Assembly (NCBI GenBank): GCA_018821535.1
Contig: JAHJLV010000037.1
Span: 186,001-250,000 of the forward strand
Length of the DNA: 64,000 nucleotides
Reading direction: 5' to 3'
Origin: Pseudomonadota bacterium
Lineage (GTDB): Bacteria > Desulfobacterota > Desulfobacteria > Desulfobacterales > Desulfobacteraceae
Shown here: in pieces, positions 53,901 through 59,163 of the stretch
Layout: each line of letters begins with the position of its first letter
Position numbering within the stretch: the stretch's first letter is position 1
Notes under the pieces: model-generated
Seen by the model: the letters and a program-made list of their open reading frames with translations, nothing else
Told to the model about the DNA's origin: nothing
Database searches by the model: none
Made by a program: the position numbers and the translations under genes

Positions 53901-56443
53901 AGTGTCTGGTATTCTTGGGTTTTTTCCAGCATGGAAACCAGTTCAGGATACCAGTATTTAAAATGCAGCTCATTGCTCAGTTCATTGGACAGACAGGTGG
54001 CAATAATCACTGCTGTCCGCTGGGGATCATCACAGACAAGCCGGTTGTCCTCGCCTAAAAGCCCGGCATTTTCAACTGCCTTAAATGCGGTCTGCAATAC
54101 CATCTGCTGGCTGCGGGAGAGTCGGGCAGCCTTGTCTTTGGCATATCCGAAGCGTTCCCAGTCAAATTCAAAATCCGTGATATGTCCTGCAAGAATGGTA
54201 TAGGTTTTATCTTCTGCGGTTTTATCCGGATCATAGTATAAGGATCGGTCAAACCGGTCTGCGGGCATTTCACTGATGGAATATTTTTTAGCCAGAATAT
54301 TTTCCCACACACGTTCCGGATGATCCGCATCCGGCAAGGTACATCCGATTCCCACAACCGCAATTTCATCATTGATTTTATTTTTAGGGCTGGAAAATAC
54401 CTCAAGGCTGTTAATATGCTTAAATAATTGGGTTTTGGCTTTAAAATACTGATCATGAATTTCTTTGATGGTGACACCCGCATCAAAAAACGCCAGACTG
54501 TCGCCCACAAGAAAATTTCCCTTTTCCCGGTGTTCCTCTCCTTCAAACCAGGTATAGTTTTCAGGTCCCGGATTTTTGAAATCCGGCAGAAACCCTTTGG
54601 CCCCGATCAGAAGAGAACCGATATTTCTTTTTTCAAAGGCCCGTTTTCTGTCAGACAGACTTTCCTTGTTTTTCAGCATCATGGCTTCAGTTTCCACCAT
54701 CATCCGGGCAAATCCGGTGGGTGCGGTTCTGGATGCAAGCCCCAGGGTTTTGCCAATAACCACTGTCCGGTTTTCCTCGATAAGAATTTCCCTGTACTGG
54801 GGCTGGATCGCCTTGGTGGATACAATCTCGTCGGCAAACAGATAGGCGGTTCCCACCTGAATCCCTATTTTTGCGCCCCTGGCTGCCAGAAAAGAGGTCA
54901 TGCCTGAAATAAAAAAGGATGCAAACCGGGTGGAAATCCCACCGGCAAACACCAGATACAGCTTTGACAGATCATATTTCTTATTCATCAGCGTGGCAAT
55001 GGCAGCTTCCCACAGCACCATGGATGACAGGGCACCCACATGACCGCCTGCCTCACCGCCTTCAAAGATAAACCGTCTGCACCCGCCTTTCAGAGCATTT
55101 TCCATCATGGATACAGATGGCGTATGCAGATAGGTTTTGGTTCCGGCTGCCTCAAGCTCGATGGCCTGGGAAGGAATTCCCCCGGCAAACAGCGCATAGG
55201 GTACCTTATATTTTTTTACCAATTCCAGATGTTTGTGAACCATGGGGTTAAACGCTTCAATCCCCACAAGCCCTGCACCAAAATTTTTGACCTTGCTTGA
55301 ACCGTCCTTGAGCATATTTTCTGCAAGGAATTCCGGAAGAGAGCCCACTGCAAAAAACGGCAAAGCGCCTTCTTCCAGTACCCTGTTGGCAAAATCAGAA
55401 TTATCGGAAATATTGGCCATGGGTCCCTGGATCAACGGATATTTTGTATCCTGATCCCTGGCAAAATCCGATCCGGGTTTAACAGGATCATGGGCATCCA
55501 CCGCATTGATATATTCACCGGTCGTCTTGAAAAAATCAGAAATGATTTCTTTTACGGATGTGGCATTTTTAACAAAATCCTTTGCAAACACCCCATCCTG
55601 GCCCAGATAAAACAGGGACTGAATAAACTGGACATCATCGCGGTCCAGACAGACAATATTATCCTCAATGGATTGATACAGTTTGCGCGAAGCTTCCTTT
55701 CCCACGCCATATTCAACCGCAGCCAGCTTCAAATCCTTGACTATTTTGGTTCCCAGCTTTGCAAAAACCCTGTAGATGTCGCCGCCTTCATAAGAGATTT
55801 CCGTGGAATCACTTTCATCCACCATGGCCAGCAGTTTTTTGAAACTGTCCGATACCGGGGCTTCATCACTCATGAGCAGCTGACTGTCCATCACAAGCCC
55901 GGACACGCCTGCAGCAAACATTCCTGCTGCAGTATATTTTCCCACACCACCGTGAATGAAAACAGGCAATGGATTATTTTTCAGATACCACTGCATCAGG
56001 ATAAAAGAAGAATAATTGGATACTTTTCCGCCAGCCTCATTTCCTTTGAGAATCAATGCATGGGGATCCACCTGATGGATTTTATCATTTATATGAATAT
56101 CCTTGATTTCAAGAACAATTCTGGTGTCGCCGAACCCGCTGAAGTCCGCAGGCGTATCCTCTTTTGTCAACGGGCAGATAATCAGATCCAGGTTTACCAT
56201 CTGCTGCTGTTTGATTTTCCGGATCAGGTCATCATCATGGGCAGAAAGTCTGAGACCAAAACTCAACTGCTCTTTAGAAAGTTTTGCGGCATTTTGAAGG
56301 ATGTCGTCCACAGTCAAAAATTCTGTGTCAAATACCGGAAGAGCGCCTGCATGATAAACCGCTTTAAAATACTTTATATCAAATACCTTTACCGGATTGT
56401 ATACCATCAAAGGAAGCCTTGAATTCAGTATTCTTCTAATCAT
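44933..56443 (-). CDS. Single-chain Pfa-like iterative polyketide/fatty-acid synthase (NMO-ER-KS-KS-AT-KS-ACP3-KR-DH)
   Basis: This 3836-residue protein has these parts, in order. NMO-like barrel half, about 1-270, with GNEAGGKVS (K140). NMO/PfaD-like flavin enoyl reductase, about 330-590, GGEAGGHVG (H468). KS1, about 690-1150: C903 in DAACASS, H1039 in EAHGTST, H1074 in IGHLLG. KS2, about 1175-1620: C1380 in DASCASA, but Phe1513 and Tyr1547 replace the two His. AT, about 1660-1965, S1755 in GHSVGEY, and GAFHTP (malonyl-type). KS3, about 2055-2560: C2304, H2452, H2492. Ala/Pro linker, then three ACPs whose attachment residue is Thr (2686, 2796, 2906). KR, about 2990-3500, TGGAGGI and Y3424. 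DH, about 3540-3825, H3551/H3553 and D3733. There is no thioesterase or phosphopantetheinyl transferase. It unites functions that PfaA-D split. Product unknown. Confidence 0.92.
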   Translation of the reverse strand: MIRRILNSRLPLMVYNPVKVFDIKYFKAVYHAGALPVFDTEFLTVDDILQNAAKLSKEQLSFGLRLSAHDDDLIRKIKQQQMVNLDLIICPLTKEDTPADFSGFGDTRIVLEIKDIHINDKIHQVDPHALILKGNEAGGKVSNYSSFILMQWYLKNNPLPVFIHGGVGKYTAAGMFAAGVSGLVMDSQLLMSDEAPVSDSFKKLLAMVDESDSTEISYEGGDIYRVFAKLGTKIVKDLKLAAVEYGVGKEASRKLYQSIEDNIVCLDRDDVQFIQSLFYLGQDGVFAKDFVKNATSVKEIISDFFKTTGEYINAVDAHDPVKPGSDFARDQDTKYPLIQGPMANISDNSDFANRVLEEGALPFFAVGSLPEFLAENMLKDGSSKVKNFGAGLVGIEAFNPMVHKHLELVKKYKVPYALFAGGIPSQAIELEAAGTKTYLHTPSVSMMENALKGGCRRFIFEGGEAGGHVGALSSMVLWEAAIATLMNKKYDLSKLYLVFAGGISTRFASFFISGMTSFLAARGAKIGIQVGTAYLFADEIVSTKAIQPQYREILIEENRTVVIGKTLGLASRTAPTGFARMMVETEAMMLKNKESLSDRKRAFEKRNIGSLLIGAKGFLPDFKNPGPENYTWFEGEEHREKGNFLVGDSLAFFDAGVTIKEIHDQYFKAKTQLFKHINSLEVFSSPKNKINDEIAVVGIGCTLPDADHPERVWENILAKKYSISEMPADRFDRSLYYDPDKTAEDKTYTILAGHITDFEFDWERFGYAKDKAARLSRSQQMVLQTAFKAVENAGLLGEDNRLVCDDPQRTAVIIATCLSNELSNELHFKYWYPELVSMLEKTQEYQTLTDEEKKKIIEAVKDGIEGKNKGYDPVHGILLNIEASRVARDLGVRGTNYIVDAACASSVTALEAAVGELLSGDHDQVIVGGVNTHLAPESFIGFAKMGTLSKNGSYPFDQRADGFVLGEGSVIFVLKRMKDALRDNNKIFGIINAIGASSDGKGKAIAAPNPKGQIFSLERCYENIRPGIVPEDIGFIEAHGTSTTIGDQVELETLKTVYKNSGAGISSIKSQIGHLLGCAGSAGLLKALLAVQKGVLPPNGQFEKLSENHHLEDTSLFIVADEKKWVPKNNASRKAAVSSYGFGGINYHVVVEEMTKGYQALARDIFTDPEYDYNDDRIVVAGLGVFLPGAKNKEEFWEKLQSGKPQLSHIPVEHFDNDAYARLDKTSHYRLPKVKAGVVRDHKFNNLKYRIPPMMVKNIERGQIFGLEAANEALETSGLLSRLQAGNKVGVILGTIPGERQSKNIVRVRKHVVGNAIKNCNASDPAKLETIAAQMVEAIRAAIPENNEDTTPGLLSNIISGRIANYFGLNGANYVIDASCASAVVAMKNAARNLKHKDLDFVLAGGVDTNLYPGVLMAFKRLGLLSEGDCNFFDRRADGYVMGEGAAIHLMTTYKKAKEYNLDIFGEINDCAVRSSVPDHLLAPSEHTFVSTINETYYKSGIRKKDINHLDLFAFSNIFGDMVEKQVVEKCFHHEMSCGNIKPQFGYFKAANPAVAMAKLMLMNRNSKLLPDFNYDPEYSVLNDSKVLKPSARIGVRKAGQPFRFATNVNGIGGNHCHMIMGTLPAVLEKSNNIIDVEFNAHTEEDIVLVDHAYSADARGRKLRIVALLSGQGAQSAHMMKDLFDKDEHIRRLMERGEKIFQRQRGYSLLDMMFGADEAIHSTQNTQPAVFLSSAAIYSRLSQEGFSPDYFIGHSVGEYTALFCNGMLSFDDAMRLIIKRSDLMFESTLKVPGKIMVVFKNEKETEHLIRKSFISNIYVTNKNSEKQTGVSGGADDIEKFCAFLTEQAVFFKKLNLTGAFHTPLLADASARLRTYLDTVNFKDAPCGRIISNTNAKPYPHSHEDIKDLLAKQIISPVEFISSIESVYESGRTHFIEIGPARLLVNLLKNINIGEYGTAVTVEAGKEIKSFDACRKYLLELNTIFKAQPASAMMAAAPVMQTKEELPKLDMSIDFESFKQDNQGKLDDLLYKEYLRQKRESAIDAMERFDFNPNQVVISGVSVGLPGKARRVFSHDNFDAILNGENFIDPLTPEAQERITNKNITKLFKQPDGNARFVQITRTEDVIHLAGQLGYFDLSDEYGIKEQYDMSMAISIAAGIEALKDANIPLVMQYKKIKGGTAVIPDGFALPVDMQEETGVIITSLWPNSESLIAELEKYYYEKLFLKPYEEFENIYYYLMEKIKDLDVKEQITEWFFKAKSRKRPDFEAYKFDRDFLSNYCPLGSAHLAQIIKAKGPNTLVSSACASTTLAIGIAEDWIRVGRCKRVLVIGGENATSENQNEWVGSGFLALGAATIKKRVSEAAKPFDEDRNGTIVGAGAVGLVIEAEACAKQRGMNGQCRLLATHIANSAYHTYNIDVPHMANEMKKFIAKMEKQTGLRKEDYADKLLFMSHETYTPARGGSADAEVTALETAFSGYLNRICISNTKGLTGHTLGAAIEDVVLVKALQKRKAPPIANLRKIPDNFKHLNFSGQDKIDSEYGLHLAAGFGSHFAFMFVQRVEENPVEGNVQYLNWLKAATSSQNPELKLIDNMLCAVAGGQALPVVEKTKVVETPAAPVVPAVPVAPAAKASVAAVQTPAAASAEAAPAVSGGAMDAIKAIIAKQTGYTADMLEDDLDLEADLGIDTVKQVEIFGNIASKFDFSVPDDLKLRDLNTIARLGEYVDNKIGRVQPAAFAAVPAADSRTAPVIQSVAQSVTQLAGNALATIKEVIAEQTGYTADMLDDDLDLEADLGIDTVKQVEIFAKIAASFGFNVPDDLKLRDLNTIARLGEYVTANAAASLPVASVDSVAPVAEPVPETKTAVVQPVSESLDINATVKAVIAEQTGYTADMLDDDLDLEADLGIDTVKQVEIFAKVSASFGFSVPDDLKLRDLNTIARLADYIRNQTVRSQADVSEAVTPEIIVPETVAPEPAQILAAQASDVQAADEFPDPASPIKRLIVRAVETQLPESDKTDFKGKTIIVSLDSHGFAKEVIKKIKHKKGQVITIGPKGADVKFDLTDVKATEKQVEEFKKTHPEINGFIHLAPLDYYFDTDGLSGYSDPALNTTIKSFFVMIKSLFESLNQKETVIGAITFDSVVFPYMEDCGDIHPMFAGLCGLLKTARKELADARVKVVDFSHKKPKKNIDQKTISNIVDTFIKELLSQDSRVEVGYKDKKRYVISMAPSIADRTQQVITKGDTLLVTGGAGGITYEIIKQVVQQYKTHLVILDINDIYSTDPRLLNKTSTAAELMAMLKEDMPKVKPVEIKRALDRLMRVRQSIDNIEYLQSLGVNVEYNCVDVTDAAAVQAAVDKYDRIDGVFHAAGMEMSQFIPKKELWSFELVVDVKVKGMRNLLKAFENREYKYFFTFSSVTARFGNEGQVDYTAANDFLGKALFRQKQLHPERTYKVYAWTAWDGVGMATNPTVKMVLEERGIQFLPMDQGVKFFMADLLDKTESEMVFSGLDYSFDRDGLLGDPEKAKFPFLDTPVEKTQNSMTYSRVLDIERDVFLHDHTMDDVPLFLGSTGLETMAEMAMVLAGEQQASQHLVEVSSFQIPYGIKLLKGRPKELLVSGTAKTDGQVDCTIRSLFRNPQGLVVGDPKLHYEGSYTFAQNPLKSKQIQIPEFVPVSYEGDHDSLVYHPRRLFMFGLFGTIVDINSFDGQTLITTVEDHSTKAFFKGVKDPDFVAAPVIVDAMFQTGGLLEFFTTSRTVLPYRIKSMKFYKAVEKNKKYLCITRKTASGDETNTYDLVLVDKKGHVVIEVDSFEMVKLNLLDPEDRIAHKIKFKALPEKQKENV
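47610..48490 (-). repeat. Three tandem ACP-coding repeats, 330-bp period
   Basis: Three near-identical ACP segments share TGYTADML, DLDLEADLGIDTVKQVEIF and DDLKLRDLNTIARL. The modified-position Thr codons (ACG, ACC, ACG) lie at 48386-48388, 48056-48058 and 47726-47728, exactly 330 bp apart. Linkers between them are rich in Ala, Pro and Val. Confidence 0.9.
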
Positions 56444-56747
56444 AAATATTTCTCCATAAGTGTTTTAAATTTTACCTTTTTTCAGCCCGCTGCCACCGGA
56501 TGTGTATATGAGCGCTGCTGATCAATTGCCCATACCATATCAAGTGTCCTCCGCAACCTATCAAGTATTGTGCCAACAGATTCGGATTTTATAACCCTTT
56601 AGAATAAGGACTTTTTTCACTCATTACGGTTTTAAATTTTTCAATTGGCATAAATTTCTATTGCATTTTATGCATATCGTATGTACAAATTTGCACATGG
56701 ATTTATAATATTTCATCAGGACACGGATAACTTGAAAGGAAAAAAAA
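56444..56747. promoter_or_regulatory. Divergent regulatory region of the synthase and its sigma-54 regulator
   Basis: The 304-bp gap holds both promoters. I see no good sigma-54 site on either strand. TATCAAGT occurs at 56538-56545 and 56559-56566, 21 bp (two helical turns) apart, with a related ATCAATTG at 56521. TTGCAT (56661) and TACAAA (56684), 17 bp apart, may be a weak sigma-70 promoter for the regulator. GAAAGGA serves as its ribosome-binding site. The synthase ATG is preceded by TATGGAGAAATATTT. Confidence 0.45.
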
Positions 56748-58232
56748 TTGAAAAAAGCAATACTTAACACTGAGGAACGCCGTTTTTTCAGAACAGTATA
56801 TAATGCTGCCTTTGCAAATCCTTTCAGTGATTTAAGAGAAAAACTGGATATTAAAATAGCAGGCCTTTTTCCGTCCGTGTCCAGACGGGAAAGCAAGGAT
56901 CTGTGCATCAGAGAAGTCGCAACCCGAATCAAGAAACTTGAAGATCAGGGACGGGCAAATATCAATGCCTTTCATGGCCAGGACAGGGATATTATCACCA
57001 TTGTCTTTTTGTTTGATATTTTTCATAAATTCAGGGATGATTTTGATCAGTTGATCAAAGATCAGATTATCGCCCAGAACACCTCCGTTAAAGTCCCCTT
57101 TTCAAAAGAAGCCATACGCATGGTAATTGAAAAGGGAATTGATGAAAAAAGCGCTGTCCACCATTTTGCCCTTTCCTACCAGTTGCGCCGGGCCTTTTAT
57201 TTTATTTCCACATCCCTTGTGGGCAGCAGCCCCTGCATGCAGACCCTGAAAAAACAACTCTGGTACAATGTGTTCACATATAATATTGATCACTATAATA
57301 AATTTTTATGGAACAAAATGGAGGATTTTTCCACCCTGATTCTGGGTGAAACCGGAACCGGGAAAGGCACAGCAGCCAAAGCCATCGGCAGAAGCGGATA
57401 CATTCCCTTTGATGAAGACAGGCAATGCTTTACCCAGAGCTTTACCCGGGCTTTTTCCTCTTTGAATCTGTCTCAATATCCGGAGACTCTTCTGGAATCA
57501 GAATTGTTCGGACACACCAAGGGCGCATTTACCGGCGCTGTGGATGAATATGAAGGGGTCTTTGCCCACTGCAGCCCCCATGGCTCAATTCTGCTGGATG
57601 AAATCGGGGAAATCCCCAACCATGTTCAGATAAAACTCTTACGCGTTCTCCAGGAAAGAACCTTTTCACCCGTGGGAACCCATGAAACCTCCCGATTTAA
57701 CGGCCGGGTCATTGCTGCCACCAACCGGCCCAAAAAAGATATTCTGGAAGGTAAGGTTTTCAGAGACGATTTTTATTACCGCCTGTGTTCAGATATCATT
57801 GAAGTTCCGCCCCTTCGCACACGGATCAGGGAAAAGCCTTCAGAAATGGATGAACTGCTTGATTTCACCATCCAGAAAATGACCGGCACCCGGTCTGAGA
57901 AACTTATTTTCAAAATCAAACGGATCATTTCACGCCAGCTGGGAAAAGACTACCCCTGGCCGGGAAATGTCCGGGAGCTTGAACAATGTATCAGAAGGAT
58001 TCTATTGCGTCGGGATTATGAAGGAAAACAGGTTGCTCCAAAAAACGATCTTCCGTTAAGTCAGCAGCTTGGGAACAGAATCCAGAAAAAAGATATTTCC
58101 GTTGCATCTCTTGTTTCAGGATACTGCAAATTGTTGTATGAAGAGCTGGGCACTTATGAGAAGGTTGCCCAGAAAACCGGTCTGGACCGCCGGACCATTA
58201 AAAAACATATTACAAGCTTGATTGAGGAGTAA
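56748..58232 (+). CDS. Sigma-54-dependent transcriptional activator with unrecognised N-terminal domain
   Basis: A 494-residue protein. The AAA+ core has Walker A GETGTGKG (about residue 200), the sigma-54 loop GHTKGAFTGA (about 260), Walker B ILLDEIGEIP (about 282) and PWPGNVRELEQ. The C-terminal HTH is YEKVAQKTGLDRRTIKKHI. The first 190 residues are helical and are neither a receiver, GAF nor PAS domain that I recognise; they may sense a lipid or metabolite. The start is TTG at 56748 after GAAAGGA. It is divergent from the synthase and 8 bp upstream of an acyltransferase gene, so it most likely controls this locus. Confidence 0.85.
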   Translation: MKKAILNTEERRFFRTVYNAAFANPFSDLREKLDIKIAGLFPSVSRRESKDLCIREVATRIKKLEDQGRANINAFHGQDRDIITIVFLFDIFHKFRDDFDQLIKDQIIAQNTSVKVPFSKEAIRMVIEKGIDEKSAVHHFALSYQLRRAFYFISTSLVGSSPCMQTLKKQLWYNVFTYNIDHYNKFLWNKMEDFSTLILGETGTGKGTAAKAIGRSGYIPFDEDRQCFTQSFTRAFSSLNLSQYPETLLESELFGHTKGAFTGAVDEYEGVFAHCSPHGSILLDEIGEIPNHVQIKLLRVLQERTFSPVGTHETSRFNGRVIAATNRPKKDILEGKVFRDDFYYRLCSDIIEVPPLRTRIREKPSEMDELLDFTIQKMTGTRSEKLIFKIKRIISRQLGKDYPWPGNVRELEQCIRRILLRRDYEGKQVAPKNDLPLSQQLGNRIQKKDISVASLVSGYCKLLYEELGTYEKVAQKTGLDRRTIKKHITSLIEE

Positions 58233-58240
58233 AAACACCC

Positions 58241-59137
58241 ATGCTTCATTTTCTGCCCACTCCGGTTAAAGGAATTTTATCCCTGCTCCTGTACGCATTG
58301 AACACTGTCTTGCTTGCCAGCACCCTGATTCTGCTTGCACTGTTCAAATTTATTATTCCCGTGCGCGGGTTTGTGGTTTTTCTGGATCGAATCCTGATTG
58401 CCATCGCCACCTTGTGGATCTCCATCAATTCTTTTAATTCCAGACTGTTCTGCAAAATCACCTGGGATATCAGGGGGCTTGAAAACCTGGAAAAAAAAGA
58501 ATGGTATCTGGTGCTTTCAAACCATCAGTCCTGGGTGGATATACTGGCATTACAGACGGTATTTAATAAAAAAATTCCCATGCTCAAGTTTTTTTTAAAA
58601 GAAGAACTCATCTGGGTGCCGATTTTAGGCCTGGCATGGTGGGCACTTGATTTTCCTTTTATGAAACGCTATTCAAAAGCCCATCTGGAAAAATACCCCC
58701 ATTTAAAAGGCAAGGATCTTGAACGGACAAAAAAAGCCTGTGAAAAATTCAGACATCTTCCGGTGAGCATCATCAATTTTGTTGAAGGGACCCGGTTTAC
58801 GCCGAACAAAAAGAAAGCCCAGAACAATACGTTCAAACACCTGTTAAAGCCCAAGGCCGGTGGGGTTGCTTTTGTTCTGGGTTCCATGGGAGACTGTCTG
58901 CACAAGATCATTGATGTAACCATTGTGTATCCGGGTAAAACACCCTCATTCTGGGAATATATTTCAGGTCAGGCCAAAAAAATCATTGTTGACTTTGAAG
59001 TGATACCGATAAACCATGAACTTTCCGGTGATTATTTCAATGACCCGGAATATAAGACATTTTTCTTTGAATGGATCAATAGGCTGTGGGAGAAAAAAGA
59101 CAGAAAAATTGAGTTCTTAAAAACAACAGAGACATGA
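58241..59137 (+). CDS. 1-acyl-glycerol-3-phosphate acyltransferase-like protein (PlsC/YihG type)
   Basis: A 298-residue acyltransferase with one or two N-terminal membrane segments (LLLYALNTVLLASTLILLAL). The H-x4-D motif is SNHQSWVDIL; IINFVEGTRFTPNKK is the substrate-binding motif; IPMLKFFLKEELIWVPILG and GGVAFVLGSMG match the YihG/LPLAT subfamily. It puts acyl chains on the sn-2 position of lysophosphatidate. Being co-transcribed with the regulator of the synthase, it may specialise in the synthase's product. E. coli YihG has an odd chain preference, which fits the idea. Confidence 0.87.
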   Translation: MLHFLPTPVKGILSLLLYALNTVLLASTLILLALFKFIIPVRGFVVFLDRILIAIATLWISINSFNSRLFCKITWDIRGLENLEKKEWYLVLSNHQSWVDILALQTVFNKKIPMLKFFLKEELIWVPILGLAWWALDFPFMKRYSKAHLEKYPHLKGKDLERTKKACEKFRHLPVSIINFVEGTRFTPNKKKAQNNTFKHLLKPKAGGVAFVLGSMGDCLHKIIDVTIVYPGKTPSFWEYISGQAKKIIVDFEVIPINHELSGDYFNDPEYKTFFFEWINRLWEKKDRKIEFLKTTET

Positions 59138-59163
59138 AAAATCTGAACATCAGGCCATTGTTT

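Noticed and set aside
55490..56422. A 310-codon open frame opposite the start of the synthase gene
   Set aside because: It is antisense to strongly conserved NMO-like coding sequence and has no family likeness; a shadow of the real frame.
56515..56533. Possible sigma-54 promoter for the synthase (GG-N10-GC on the minus strand)
   Set aside because: Only the GG and GC doublets and a few other positions match; TTGC is CAGC and the -24 block is poor.
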